Part shown: piece by piece, positions 10,741 through 22,990 of the stretch
Layout: every line of letters begins with the position of its first letter
Numbering within the stretch: the stretch's first letter is position 1
DNA from: Heliopora coerulea
Lineage: Eukaryota; Cnidaria; Anthozoa; Scleralcyonacea; Helioporidae
DNA length: 64,000 nucleotides
Assembly (NCBI GenBank): GCA_030142905.1
Contig: JASJOG010000052.1
Location: 887,001-951,000 of the forward strand
Direction: 5' to 3'
Translations under genes and position numbers: made by a program
The notes under the pieces: generated by a model
What the model was told of the DNA's origin: nothing
Databases searched by the model: none
The model's input: the letters and a program-made list of their open reading frames with translations, nothing else

Positions 10741-12924
10741 AGGGTCGCCAAAAATCTTGAAGAAAATAACATTTATCTTAGAAGACTGTCTGAAGTTTAC
10801 GAATAGCTCGCTCTATTTGGTGTTCACATATATTGGGTTGCGTTATAGGATTTTCCACAATGCCATGTGAAATGTAAAGATGAATATTACGATTTGGGGT
10901 GTAATTATTTTGTTTTCCTTTTATCTAAACTCACTGTATTGGACCAAAACAGGTACGAAAACTAGAACCCATGTTTGCGGTGATACACATAATGATCATG
11001 TTTCTCCATGAGTGGATTTTTGACACAATGGGCAATATTATTGGGCCAGTATTTCCGACTATCGCCCGTTTACTGTTTTAAACTTAATATCGAAAAGAGC
11101 ACTGTCCTGTGGCGATTTTAACCAGATGGAGAATGTGCAATTGCCATCTTTATGACGTGTCATAATTGTCATCATGATGTTGTTATAAGTGGAAATATCA
11201 CTTCATAACATGCCGTGGTGGTGAGGGAGTGGCGAAAATGATCATAGCAACTGGTCATGCTATGCAAATTTTAGATTATTTATGTATTGCAAAAGCTCAT
11301 GCTATACAAATATAAAATTTAGACATTAAGCACAACATATCCATCGACAAGTATTTTTGTTAAAGTTTCTAGACGTGCTTCGCACAATCACCAATTTGAC
11401 CACTATTCGTTGTATTTTGTTATAATAACCACTGGGTTGGTAGATGTATATGGCTTGCTTCCTGAATATCGTAGATTATTTTGAATTTGCAATTAATGAG
11501 CTGAAGAAGGAACAAAATCGTGGCATTGAGAACGAATGAGAGCAGCCTCGGTAATGATCATTCCCGAGAAGAGTAGGGGAGACTGTGGTCTCTTCTATAT
11601 TCTGGGTAAAGGGTCGTTTATATTCTAGGTAAAGGTGATAAAGATTCCTTTTCTTGGTTGTTCAAACACAATAGGTTAAATAGTGTATCATTCGAAGTTT
11701 CAACGACGTATACGACGTTCCGTAACGGTCAAAATTATGAAAGTAATAAAAATCTTAAACTTTCTTAATAAAATTATCATCAAAGTTAGTAGAAAATTGT
11801 CGAAACTTGCTCACGAAAAACGAAACGTTCAAAATTATTATCAAGCCCTTGAGGAATTAGTCCAATTTTGAAAATTTAATGTCAAAGCTCCATGTTTGTA
11901 TTCATGTGCTTAATTCTGTCTGAACAGTGAAAAACTCGAAATTGAACTAATCCTTTAGGATACATAATGAGAAACGACTAAAGAATGCCGAATTGACGTA
12001 AAATAAACCGAATAACGACGAGAAAAATAGAAAACGCCAACAAATATAACGAACATCTAATAATGATAGCCAGGTGTTAACGAATGCACCGAACGGGAGA
12101 ATTTTGATCGAACTTCACAAGGATCAATAGATACACTCACAAATCATTTGCACGAAAGTGAAATCGCGTACATTCATCGGAAGTTGCATAGTACCCATAT
12201 TTAGCAGTGATATTAGCAGTGATACTAGGTTAGTTTTTCTTGACAAAAACTTCATCTTGCAGGAATAAACGTTGAGATAGTAAAAACAAAGTGAAGAGCT
12301 GTAATAAAAGAAAGTTATTTCATTACTTAAATGTCGATCAGCAAATTGTTCAGAGGAAAAACTGGCAACGGACTCAAAGGAACATGTGCACAACTACAGA
12401 GGGGTTCAGGAGTTTGGAGAGCTCGACTCAGGCAGTTTTTAAGGGTGGTCGCATGTGTGCCGTGTTAGCGAAAGATTTTAGCCCTAGAAGGCCATCTTTC
12501 ATCAGGAGAATTTTGTTGTGCGAATCGATAAATCCATCATAAGTTCCAGCCGAAAGCTCATGAGAGAAAAGAAATGATCTCTTCCCGCAAAGAAATTGTC
12601 TAGTGGAAAACGGCCTTATTTCGCAAACTTACGTAGATCTGCTGCACTCAAAATGATCAAAATCGCACAGACGGTGCTATGATACTTCCCTCTGACTCCT
12701 GACCCTGCCTATCGAAATTCTTCGTTGCGCACCTAAGGAATATTAATCCGTAAAATCTAAAATAAAGAAAAACCCAAAGGGAATCTTGATTACACTCCGA
12801 TGTTGTCATTCTCCCATGGTAGACAAAATCATTAAGTTATAATGGAAGTGTTTATATGGAGGCGACCCAGTTCTCTTGTTAGGACTAACCCTAGTATGAG
12901 GGCTGGATTTCACGTCCCTTTTAT

Positions 12925-13269
12925 GTGAGAATGCTCTTGCCGTGCTCTTGCCCTACTAGGAGGACTGGGTCTTGCACAACTGCAGAAGCATCTTCTTACA
13001 ATTTCTCTGCAGCTAACGACGTTCATCGCTTGAATTTTCGAACAACATGGTCTTTTGATTGTTTGGAAAATGAAAGAGCTGAACAGAAACAACCAGTTAT
13101 TTTCCTAGTTTATGAACCATGTCAGCAGTCTCACGAAATTATTTCTTTTGCAATGTTACCTGTGTCGGCGCCTCACATTACAATGGGTATACTGTATTAC
13201 GTTTCGCGAGAAAAGGTCAAGTTTATAACACATATCACCCATATTTACAAGTTGTGGACGAATATTTGA
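12925..13269 (+). other. Repeat-unit ORF of 114 codons, coding status doubtful
   Basis: Begins MRMLLPCSCPTRRTG and ends FITHITHIYKLWTNI. Related ORFs occur at 1569-1886 (105 codons), 40407-40751 (114) and 48651-48974 (107); in unit 3 (from 30537) it is broken. The C-terminal 60 codons are well conserved, while the first 45 vary with many amino-acid changes. No domain, signal peptide or membrane segment is recognised. It may simply be a chance frame in a duplicated sequence. Confidence 0.2.
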
Positions 13270-13329
13270 AATTTAGTTAAGAACCAGAAGCCAGAGCCAG
13301 CCGACAATTGGAAAAAATACAAGATAATA

Positions 13330-13538
13330 CATATTCCGAAGAGGAACATCTTGAAAACCCAGAAGAATATGAGTGAAAATCCGGACGAAAGTTGAATCAG
13401 TAATATATCCGTTTTACTTCAAAACCGTCATCAGAAAAATTCATTATTTTGAAATAAAACCGAAATATTGCTGATTCAACTTTCGTCTTGATTTTGACTC
13501 GTATTCTGAGTTTTGAAGATGTTCCTCTTCGGAATATG
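13330..13538. mobile_element. Foldback element Y, unit 2 copy
   Basis: Same arms and position as the unit 1 copy, with scattered substitutions (for example GTTTTACTTC in the left arm). Inserted at the same place, so it predates the duplication. Confidence 0.75.
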
Positions 13539-13926
13539 TTTGATCTTGCATTAGTTAACAAACGCTGACAGTCTTTGTTTTTGCCTCTGGACCCAAGTCA
13601 GCCTGAACTCCACATTTTCCACAAATTCAAGGTGCCGTGATTACACGTGGTAATCAATTAGTCATGGAAATGCAAGGTTAAAAATAAATTGAAAAAGAGT
13701 TGTATTGACTCGTGACTAAGATTAAAGACTGTTATGGAGGAGACTGTCAGTATCAAATTTAGGTCGATCTGTTATAAAGAAAGAGTTTCTTATGGTGAAA
13801 ACCTTCAGGGGGTTTCCATTTTCAACATTTAGTATAAGGTGGATTCCCTCCAGGATTTTACAAAATGCATGGCTTTGAACGGTTTAATGTACATGGTTTG
13901 TGAGAGTCACTAGCTGATTATTAATC

Positions 13927-13959
13927 CCCTCGCCCACCGCGCGAAGCGCGGTGCGAGGG
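13927..13959. repeat. GC-rich hairpin at block edge
   Basis: CCCTCGCCCACCGCGC pairs with GCGCGGTGCGAGGG across a 3-nt loop (GAA), with one unpaired base. It is the most GC-rich stretch in the array and sits exactly at the left breakpoint of the inserted block. Confidence 0.75.
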
Positions 13960-14045
13960 TACTAATCTTGACGTGCGTGGAGTCCTTTTACACGCGTGAT
14001 GATTACTAGGGAGAAAAATTTTCGCTTTGAGTATGTATCTTTCTT

Positions 14046-14066
14046 TATATATATATATATATATAT
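14046..14066. repeat. TA dinucleotide microsatellite
   Basis: Uninterrupted TA repeat of about 21 bp inside the inserted block. Confidence 0.9.
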
Positions 14067-14371
14067 CCACGGTGTCTTGTCACTCAAAAATGCCGTGTGC
14101 CAGCTGGGGGACTGGTATGTTGTTGAACAAACCGTACTTAGCTACCGTATTGAAGCAAATCGATTTGGTCTCGTCCTTTTTTCCCTTGTATGGATCTCTC
14201 GCAAGTTGTTTACATTATTTGAACACTGAAGCCAGTAAATGATTTAAGACCGGCAAAGGAAATGGCTTTCTTGGTGCCTGCGGCTGGTTTCGCCGCCTCA
14301 GTAACTGGACAATTTGACTTGAAAGAGCAGTTCTCAAAGTTAGCTCGTTGGAATATGCATTTGCCAACTGT

Positions 14372-15535
14372 TCACTTTTTGCAGCAACGCTTTGTCTTGG
14401 TTCTTTCTGATTTATATGAACAAAAGACGTGAAGGAACTCGCTTGCTGTCAGGACATTTGCTAAGCGACTAACTGTATTAAAACGACATTCTTCGCTGAA
14501 GTTGAATAGATGTCGATTAGTATAAATCTTGGGACTTTTCACATTGTGGTAACCACTTACCTGAGCTGCACAATCGCAGGTAAGTCTGAATCGAGTAGCT
14601 TTGAAGTACAAGTTTTGCGAACGGAATTGTTTTGAGCAGCTTTCAAAAGTAGCTTCCCGACTTCATTCTTCCCCAAGGGAGACTTCTTGTACGAAATATT
14701 ACAGCCTGGATTTTGCTGGTGTTTATTGGTAAAGTAGAATGAAGATTCTGGTTCATTCATCTCTGTACGACGATTATTTTTTAACATTTTGCAGTATTTA
14801 AGCGGACAGCGTTCATGGTCAATTGTTTGAGAAGTGGGATAGAACACTCGTCATCCAGAAGAGTTGTCCAGGCCATGACAGTCTTTGGATGCTTTCTCCG
14901 CTTTCCACACAAAGATTTCATTGCCTCAATCAGGATTTTTTTTGCTATGAAATGTCACCCCGTTGAAGACATTAACATGTATTTTTCATTCGAAACAAAA
15001 ATGCAAGGTAAACAGCTATCAGGTAACTCGCTGCAAAGCTACTTGTTTTTGGCCACCAAATTATCCTTCGGCAAAACAGTTGTCCGCTTCAGTCTTTCTC
15101 ACTGCAAGAGTGATTTGTGCATGATGACCTTTACCGTATTCGATCGGTGATGCTTTCACCAGGATTTTAAAACTTCTCAAAAAAGTTTAAAGTCGTCTGT
15201 GTGTAAATTTACCGTTGAACCCTTTGTGTTGAGGTGCCACTGAATGCTTAGTTGAAAATACGCAAGAGTTGCAGGTTTATACGCCATTTTTCATTTTTAT
15301 TGATGTTTTGCCTTGGAAAAAGTAAGTCTTTTACTTCCCTATTCTCGTTCTTCTTTCGACAAAACTTGCACAAGGTTTGCTTGTCGTATTTAGTTTTATG
15401 TTTTGTATTTTCTGATATTTGGTCAGCGATAAAACTGCAGAACTCGTTCATGTTTTCTTTGTTTACTTCGTCGATTTCGTAATTCGTTTCATCTTCGTCA
15501 CCAAAGTCTTGTACTTCCGGATAAATACTTAGCAT
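14372..15535 (-). pseudogene. Crypton/DUF3504-type tyrosine recombinase, decayed
   Basis: Read on the minus strand, an N-terminal part (15535-15248) has NTKHKTKYDKQTLCKF, the start of the core-binding region of ZMYM2/KIAA1958-like recombinase proteins. The centre (15240-14850) is full of stops. The catalytic part (14847-14557) has IDHERCPLKYC, MNEPESSFYF, PLGKNEVGKLL and NNSVRKTCTSKLL, where the H-x-x-R motif is N-S-V-R. After a frameshift the final motif continues as QVSGYHNVKS (14565 and below); the usual GH is GY. The domain order is as in the family, but with frameshifts, an internal deletion before NNSVRK and lost catalytic residues, so it is inactive. Confidence 0.75.
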
Positions 15536-16680
15536 AAACCCTTATTACCAATCATTAATTAAACCTCAAAGACAACGAACCACTGACGCGCCTTTTTTTA
15601 ACACAACAAAATACATCTTTTATTTACAAACATCAGTTCATCATAAGAAAAAAATTATCTTAAATTTTCATGATGACATAATGGGTAGGAGGGAGGGAAC
15701 ATTCCCTTATGTTGAATAAAATAAATAACACATTGTCTGCCGAATAATTTATTAATTTTGCGATTCACACACTCTGGAACTTAAGGTACTGATACTTTTC
15801 TCCTAAGCTCGCCAAGGTGGCAGGATCACCAACATGTAGGATCAGTGAGAAAGAGCAGGGTAGCCAATACAACTGCTCCAGGGACAAAGCCATGCTGGGG
15901 GCTCAGAGAGTATACGTGGCTGTAGGTGTGCGACAGAAGAACGAGATTTCTCAAACTCATTAATTACTGATGAGTATATCATTCAATGAGATGCGCTGAA
16001 TGGCACCACGTGAGCGAACTTCAAATACTGTGGAAGTACTGGACAGAAGACTTGAACTGTTTTTTCCACTTCTTTCACTGGAAATAATAGTTGAAATCTT
16101 TGGACTTAAAATATAATTTCACACAATCGATTTATTCACCCATACACTCACCACTAATACACTAATTCATTGTACCAATACACTAGCCGATTCTGAGAAG
16201 TCATTGAACGGCCTCCAATTCGGACTAGACCGGTTTTTCAAGTACTTGGAATTTGTTCCATTCCTCGCCTTTTGCCTCGGACTAGAACGAATTCGTCGTA
16301 CTTTAAAATCATGTCTAGTCCTCATTGCCAGCATTGAAATATTATGTAAAGGGGGAAAAACATGTAAGGATATACAATCCTTCGTTAGAACCTATTTTTA
16401 CCGTAAACTAAAGTCACCAGACATTGACTAGAGCAAAACTTACAAAATTCCCGTTTGGTATTGAATAGTTTAATGATATTTACAGTAGTTATTCTATGAG
16501 CAGATCGTGATCAAAGGCAAAGCTCGCAGCCCCAAGTTGACTATCGCTAAAGCGAATGGCCGAATTGTTTTAGTATAAACTTGTGATTTTATTAATTTTT
16601 AGTTCGAATATTACGCCAAACTTAGCATAGTTTTGCGATTATTATCTTTTCGAAAATATCGCCCTATAATAATTTCAGAC

Positions 16681-16870
16681 GTCATTTCACGAACGAAAAC
16701 GATACTTCACATGTGAAAATATTTCAATTCCGTATGTGAAATCGATTTTGATATCTGAATGTTTCGTTTTGTATTTGAAATACATATGCGTACAGCAATA
16801 TTTCAGTTTTTAAATTTTGAACCAAGTCATTTCACATGTAAATCAGGTATTTCATATGTGAAAACTTTCC
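16681..16870. repeat. Palindrome cluster, unit 2
   Basis: Same words and spacing as in unit 1, 3' of the intact receptor copy 2. Confidence 0.8.
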
Positions 16871-17093
16871 AATTTCATACCATATGGTCCCATGAAGGGT
16901 GGTTCTCACTGTACCTCTAAGGAGAACGACTTAACTAGCTGATATGGTTATCCACTATAAATAAAGACACTTTATCCTATAGGTCCATTCGACTATGGCC
17001 ATGTCATTTTATATTTACTATCAGTGGATAGTCAATGGTAGGGTAGGCAACGAAATTCACCGATTATTCATGGTACGAAACGGCAAATCCATT

Positions 17094-17978
17094 CTAATTG
17101 CATACGTTCACGTTGGTTGTAAACATCCTCCAAAATGCCTTCCGGTACGTCCCGACTCTCCATATATATATTACTGGGTTGATGATGAAGTTCAATAATT
17201 CAAAAATAAACAAACACCATCTAATGTATGATATAATTGGAGTTCTGATGACACAGTTCCAATTTGAAACTCGGCACCTGTTAATTATCACATCCAATAC
17301 TAGACAAGGTCCACATGTGACAAACATTATCATGGCCAATAATACAGAAAGTGAACAAGCCTTATTGTAAAGGCGCCTGGGCGCTTCCTGATTCTGTGAT
17401 ATAGCCGCTGACCTTTGTCTTTCGACCTGAAGTCTCCAGGCAATGTACATGTAAACTAACACGACGAGAAGGCAAATAAACAAGATGACAAGTACGTTGA
17501 AGAATTGAAAAGACAAAGACGAGAAGTAGTAGTATTGAATGACAGAGAGTGAAAGTGCTGTTATCCAAATGCTTAATATAGCCAATAAAATTCTTTTAAT
17601 GGTCAAGATGTTCTTCGATGCATAAGGCTTTGTTATGACAACAGCCCTTTCAATGGCCATGAGAAGTATTGCTGAGAAAGATGCACGCATTGCAGCATTA
17701 CATACAACAATAAACACTTTGTAATGAAACTGGACGATTACTGAACAAAACAGAGTTAAACCAAATATAGTGTCCGCCATTGCCAGGTTTGCCACATGAT
17801 AGGTGATCCGCTTACGCTTGACGAGGTCTCTATTTCTTGCAAGAACGACCAAGAAGGTGGCGTTGAGGACGAATGAGAGAGAAGACTCTGTCATCATCAC
17901 TCTACTAAAGGCTGTAAAATCTTTCTCATTGCGGACCAGTGTTAAATATGTCGTATTAAAGGTAGGGTTTTTAGACAT
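17094..17978 (-). CDS. Rhodopsin-like (class A) GPCR copy 2, intact, orphan
   Basis: Single-exon 294-residue seven-helix receptor. Visible marks are: sequon N8-T-T in a short extracellular N terminus; TM1 about 27-48 with N39 (1.50); TM2 LAMAD with D69 (2.50); E110-R111 where DRY is usual; W138 (4.50); P224 (6.50) in TCGP, so the usual tryptophan at 6.48 is C; N267-P268-V-I-Y271 in TM7; basic/aromatic helix 8. The usual TM3 cysteine (3.25) and an ECL2 cysteine are absent, ECL2 is very short, and there is no TM5 proline. In known families this set occurs in the melanocortin/S1P/cannabinoid/adenosine group, so a MECO-like plasma-membrane receptor is inferred; the ligand is unknown. An AATAAA lies on this strand about 500 nt past the stop (16588-16593). 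Confidence 0.87.
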   Translation of the reverse strand: MSKNPTFNTTYLTLVRNEKDFTAFSRVMMTESSLSFVLNATFLVVLARNRDLVKRKRITYHVANLAMADTIFGLTLFCSVIVQFHYKVFIVVCNAAMRASFSAILLMAIERAVVITKPYASKNILTIKRILLAILSIWITALSLSVIQYYYFSSLSFQFFNVLVILFICLLVVLVYMYIAWRLQVERQRSAAISQNQEAPRRLYNKACSLSVLLAMIMFVTCGPCLVLDVIINRCRVSNWNCVIRTPIISYIRWCLFIFELLNFIINPVIYIWRVGTYRKAFWRMFTTNVNVCN

Positions 17979-17984
17979 TTCTTT

Positions 17985-18020
17985 TCTATTTTAAACAAAG
18001 AAGAGAAATATCATTTAAAA
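17985..18020 (-). promoter_or_regulatory. Acceptor-like pyrimidine-AG just 5' of receptor ATG
   Basis: On the minus strand, TTTCTCTTCTTTGTTT is followed by AAAATAG and then, seven bases later, the receptor ATG. This matches a 3' splice site and would join an untranslated upstream exon to the coding exon. The same sequence stands in front of all six receptor copies (for example 5482-5515, 34493-34530, 44357-44390, 52250-52285, 57008-57045). No upstream exon or branch point was identified. Confidence 0.4.
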
Positions 18021-18959
18021 GTTCGTTAACTCTCTCCTATCCAGAGGTCTCCGTTTGGTCAGTAAAATTGTCTGGCGTTATCCGAAAAAGAAACTAAGAG
18101 AAGACCAATCTTGAATATAAGGAATTTGATCGTGATTAATAAAAACTTCACCCAGGGTTATCATGAATGTAGACTGATTTAAAAGTCCAACCGACATTTT
18201 TTTAACCAAGAGATCGTATCAATTGTTCAGGTGCGAATCTTCAGGAGGGATGCAGATAGGGCTTTCCACAAGATCTTCGGCAACTTTTTGGCAACTTTTC
18301 GTATTACAAGCAATTTTTTTTGTTTTGGGCAACGTATTTCGTTCTGAGGAATTCCTATCTATTTTGAGAAATAGGAGCAGCTTTGGCCTTTGAGTACTTA
18401 AATTGGTCTTGATTCCTTATTTCACAGTGGTAGTACTTAGACTATTTATTTCTTGTGCAAAAGGGAATTTGGTCTTGCTCGGCTAGTCAGCGGTTTCTTA
18501 AAGAAAATTCAAAATGGCGGACGAATATTCGTGCTCGAGTGAATGGATCAGTGAGTGAATCAAGCCAAGAAGGTCCATTGAATTCCAAAAAGACTAGAAC
18601 GATACCTGGAAACTGTATTTTGAAGCCATTGTGGAGGCTGACATGTAGGTCAATTTTTGACGGTCATCCTAATCCCTTGCGCAATAAAACACGCAACCTA
18701 TTGTGAAAAACATCACCGAAATCTCGGATTTTTGTCAGTTTTCTTTTTTATCCATAGTAAGTAGAGGAAAATGTCGGTAGGACTGCATAATTGTCAGAAT
18801 TAACTGTCAATGAAAAGTAAAGGTTTAATACAACTTTTCCGCATGCGTGTTTTTGACCTACATGGCTGCCCCCATGTCGGCTTCATTCAGTCGTGAAGCC
18901 TGGTACTACAAGGTATCGTTCCAGTCTTTTTAGAGTTCACCGAGAAGGTGCTGCAGATA

Positions 18960-19551
18960 CTTTGAGGATAAGAACAGAAGCAGAAGCAAGGTTGAGTACT
19001 CCAGAGAAAACGGCCATTTCAAGAAAACTTAAAGTGCAGACAAACCCAGCTGAAAAGAAGCGAAATGTCCCGTGGCACAGCCGATCCAAATGTGAGTGCT
19101 TGGGATAGATTAAATCAGTTGAAAGGAAAGCATCTTACTGTGGTGCCGGGTAAACTCAGATGTGATGCTTGCAAGGAAACCTTGTGGAAAAAGAAAAGCT
19201 GTGTTATTAAGCACATTACATCCCAGAAACATTAAATCAAAGGAAGTTATAGCGGAAAGCAAGAAAAAAGACCAGAGTATTGTTGACTTGGTGAAAAGTA
19301 ACGAAGAAATAATGAATCCCAAAGGATCAGCATTACCCAAAGATATGAGACTGGATTGATACGAGCTTCTGGAGTCTTTACTGATTGCAGGAATACCCAT
19401 ATCGAAAGTCGACAATCAGAGGATATCTCTGGAAAAGTATGGCCACCGTCTTACATCCTCAAGTCATTTGACACAGGTCATCCCACTGATTCTGAAGAGA
19501 GAGAAGGATTGTGTTAAATCTGAAATTGGTACCAAAAAAAGTGGGATTTGA
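18960..19551 (+). pseudogene. CGGBP1-like remnant, unit 2
   Basis: Same zinc-finger and tail as in unit 1 and the same break after the second His. In addition, CGATACGAG of unit 1 is TGATACGAG here (after RLD), adding a stop near 19357 in the C-terminal part. N-terminal text TPEKTAISRKLKVQTNP is legible. Confidence 0.6.
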
Positions 19552-21184
19552 GGACAAGTTTACTTGTTTCTAGCAACTCTGATTGCAGTTAAATTGCATA
19601 AAAATGGTTAGAGCTCTTCATGTGTAGCCTTAACGCTCATAAATACATTTTTTTTGATTTTAATTGAAGACAAAGTTATTTAGCAAGCATGTTACAGTGC
19701 AAAATTCAACGAAAATGCTTAGAAATCTTACTTTTCTTGTACAATTTGGATATTTTTGCTTCAAACCAAAGAAAAAAAATACAGCAACTTTCGTTAAAGG
19801 AAAAGCAACATTCTAGTTTTTTTCACCAACTTTTGAGCAACTTTATGAGAAATTATGGGAAACTTTCTCAGAAATCTTGGGCAATTTGTTAGGCGGGTTT
19901 CTGGATTTTCTTTTATTTTCTGAAAAGATTTTTATGAAAAATAATTTGTTGGAATCTCTTCGAAAACCAGTTTAGGTTGTTTACAACTGGTAATATACCA
20001 AGTTGTAAATACGTGCTTTTCAAAAGCCACATCTTTCAAACAAAACAACATTAAATAAACACAAGAAGAATGATAGACAACGTAGGAACAAGCACAAACA
20101 AGTGAACACCTTGAGACATTAGGATCTTTATTTTATGGTAGTATTATGATATATGTATATTCCACTTTCCAGTTACTACCATTTACTAAACAGCTATTCA
20201 ACATTTCAATTGACCGTTGACTTATTTTGCTAAATGTCAAAGAAAATGAAACGCACTATAAAAACAATAAGGAACTACAGGATAAAGAAAAAATTGTGCA
20301 ATATCGCTGGCACATCTTTCCAGGTTCTTGAAATTTTCAAGTATTCCTAACAATTTTTTGTTTCGCCAGTTCTCACAAGTCAACAATGATCATCACATTA
20401 CATCGATTCAACGTGAAATCCGTCGATATATTTACGAGTAAAAAGATCCTGTTTATAAGTTATCTGGACACTTCCTTCTAATGACAAAAAGAGTTTCAGG
20501 TCGAATTTCTATCTTTAACTGTTAATTGCCACCGTGTGGCTTGTTCGAATGACTCGTTATTCATTAAAAACTAATCTTCTCATCAATTTAGTTTTGGAAT
20601 ATGATTTTCCATGACCAGAAAACTGCCAGATTTGTCTAACGTTAAAGGAAGAAGTGGTAAATATTGTTAAAGCTTTTTTACACATATTAAGTGTCCAAAG
20701 TTCTTTGCCAAGATGATTTTATTTGTCGTACCAGCGTGTCAGAAATAATGGGTTGGTGTTTTAATTCAACAAAAAGTTGGCAAAAAATTAGAGAGAACAT
20801 GTTTTATGATGGCTTGTCGTTGGAATAAGATAAAAATATTTGAACCGGCCTCAAAAATTTTTCTACGTTTATTTTTAAGTTGTGTCTTTTTAAACTTTTA
20901 TTATAGCTTAACCTTCGATTTGTATTTGAATTTAATCTAAGCTTAAAATGGAGATTGACTTACCAGTTCTGAAGATTCACGTTAGTTAGTTCAATGTCTT
21001 TTCTCAAACTTAGATCATACGACGTTACTGTTGATTCAATTCAGCTATATGGTGGGATGAACACAAATAACCTGTTTATCCCTGAAGACCATCTTTGTGA
21101 CATGGCTAAGTGACAAATTTAACCATCTACAGCCATCTGTCAATTAAATTTAGGCGCGTTCTTTAGGAACTTTATCAATAATAT

Positions 21185-21694
21185 TAGCAACCGGGGGGTA
21201 TTCGGAGCACGTGCCTCCCCCAACCTTTTTGAAACGGCCAAGTGTACCTTTTAAAAGCATGAAATGTGCTCTTTTTAAAGAAATGCCTTTTTATTACGAA
21301 GTGTAACGCATCAGTTTGTGCCCTCTTACTTGGGTTTATAGATTAAAACAAACATAGGAATATGGAAAAAATTATCCCACATTGAACAACATCAATTTTA
21401 CTCTGATATCAGTCTAACCAAGAAGCTAGAGCTTTCCTTGTTGAATAAGTAGCCGAGAATCCTGACGTATCATCACAAACTAATCAAACGATAGAATCGG
21501 TAAAGGCAGCAAATGTGGACAAAGATCTTAAAGAATACGATTTTCAGTTTCACTAAAATACAACCTCGGTCAAAAAAACTGGTATGACAGATGCTATCTA
21601 TTTTGAGGGTGCACTTTCCCTTGCGCAGAGGTGCGTCCGAAAGATCTTCCACCCCCCTCCCTCCTCAAACTTACATTTCATTCCTACGCCACTG
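21185..21694. mobile_element. Nonautonomous hAT-like element, unit 2
   Basis: Copy of the unit 1 element. The right end CCTACGCCACTG is an exact inverse of a canonical hAT start; the left end is decayed to ATTAGCAACCGGGG. Confidence 0.6.
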
Positions 21695-22149
21695 ACTGTA
21701 TGGGAATAAGAATATACTGTAAAAGCGTTCTTTTTGCAGATATACTATAGTTGAACATTAAGCAGAATAGTATTTTGGCTATTCTATTCACGGTTGCAGA
21801 ATATTTGGAATATGGAGTTTAAACACGGTTCTTAACTATGATGATTCCATGGTGATTGGGTAATATACGATAAAATAAGAGAAAACGAAATAAACGCACT
21901 AAAAAAGGTATACACACTTACCATGATTTAGGTACTCCTGGACCGTTTAATTCTTAAAAGAACTGTATGAAACTTAAAGAGAGGTAAAGTGCTACGTGAA
22001 GAGTAGGCCTAAAGAATTAAGAAAGAGGACAATGTATTTTGGCAGATCACTTATCAAATGCCATACGTCTTCTGACTCAAAGGAAACGAATCATCTGTAA
22101 ATATAGTCTCCAAAACCTGAAGACATCAACCCGAAGCTTTGCGGGAGGG

Positions 22150-22530
22150 TCAAAATAGGGCTAACTGGAAAACAAATCCTTTTTGCCGGCACAGATATGG
22201 ATCATTAAGTTTTGTGTAAATGACTTCCATCAATTTTAGTTGAAAGGTGGAACAGCATTTGTAAAGAATTCTAAAATTACCGTCTGAGTAGGTTTCAGCG
22301 AAAAACTTATTGGAGAAAAGGTGTTTGAAAACTGCTGAATCACAGCTGATGAAATGGCTAGATCGGCATTATCGTTCTCCTTGTTGACGTGATGGCTGAG
22401 TTTATTTCCAATGACGTTAGTTTGATCCTATCACCCAGTCTCTGATTAGTTCTACCCAAATAGCGAGATCCACATTCGCATTTAAATTCGTAAACAACAA
22501 CTCGATGAAGAAGCAGGCAGAGAGTATTTG
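22150..22530 (-). pseudogene. Penelope GIY-YIG endonuclease remnant, unit 2
   Basis: It starts as in unit 1 (EFKCECGSRYLGRTNQRLGD) and extends to the domain end: AETYSDGNFRILYKC, FQLKLMEVIYTKLNDP, LCRQKGFVFQLALF and a stop. The middle is frameshifted. The C-terminal E-x-x-Y..K and QK-FV motifs are typical of Penelope endonucleases. No reverse transcriptase sequence is present upstream. Confidence 0.7.
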
Positions 22531-22956
22531 TGAGTGGGTGGGATGAACTTAATCATCTGCTGCCATCTATCAATCAAATCTAGGCGTTTTTCTGTAGGGA
22601 CGGTTTCGTATTAAGAATGAACGGTAAAAACATTATTTTGCAGACTTACTAAGGTTGAACATTTGGCAGAATAGTATTTTGCATATTCAACTAGCGGTTG
22701 CAGAATATTTGGAACATGGAGTTGCAATTAAGTTTTGTAGTGATAAAGTCCGCTTACTGATCGGGAGTATTCCTAAGATGGCGAAATCTTCATGAAGACA
22801 CTCGATTGCTTTCAATAACACCGTTAACATTTTGGGGAGGACACGGCTTAAATCAGGGCACAGGTACCGCTATCTTAGGGCACGGCACGGGTGGTTTTCA
22901 CAGTGTAAACAGTACGGACTCATTGAAATTAGGTATCCATTGCTGAAAATTTAGCA

Positions 22957-22990
22957 GTGCCGAACACTTCTGTATATGTAAGTGTCGGAA
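22957..22990. repeat. Conserved hairpin, unit 2
   Basis: Same stem and loop; the last bases are changed (GTCGGAAC), weakening the bottom pair. Confidence 0.7.

Larger units (their letters stand above)
1..11423. repeat. Tandem duplication unit 1 (most complete layout)
   Basis: The opening bases recur at 11424 and 38842, which defines the repeat phase. The order is: gene-poor block (1-1900, only short ORFs); foldback element (1948-2155); noncoding stretch 2190-4180 with no convincing gene; palindrome cluster (4181-4370); minus-strand receptor pseudogene (4593-5475); inverted repeat and zinc-finger pseudogene (6066-7048); noncoding AT-rich stretch 7050-8680; hAT-like block (8685-9149); Penelope scrap (9481-9600); hairpin block (about 9900-10100); noncoding tail to 11423. 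The left edge is the window edge, so the unit may not begin at base 1. Confidence 0.9.
13926..15550. mobile_element. Inserted block carrying a decayed Crypton-type recombinase
   Basis: Unit 2 departs from the other units at ATTAAT/CCCCTCGCC and rejoins at ATCATTAATTAAACCTC; about 500 bp of unit sequence is missing. The left edge is a GC-rich hairpin, which is unlike the AT-rich surroundings. A minus-strand tyrosine recombinase pseudogene fills the right two thirds. 13960-14370 has no convincing gene and includes a TA microsatellite (14046-14066). No clear terminal repeats or target-site duplication were found. Confidence 0.65.

Noticed and set aside
14815..15150. Plus-strand ORF of 111 codons
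   Set aside because: Antisense to the decayed middle of the minus-strand recombinase.
16955..16985. TATAAATAAAG as a TATA box for the receptor
   Set aside because: It is on the 3' side of the minus-strand receptor; nothing downstream on the plus strand looks like a gene. The ATAAAG-ACA-CTTTAT symmetry may belong to the receptor 3' region.
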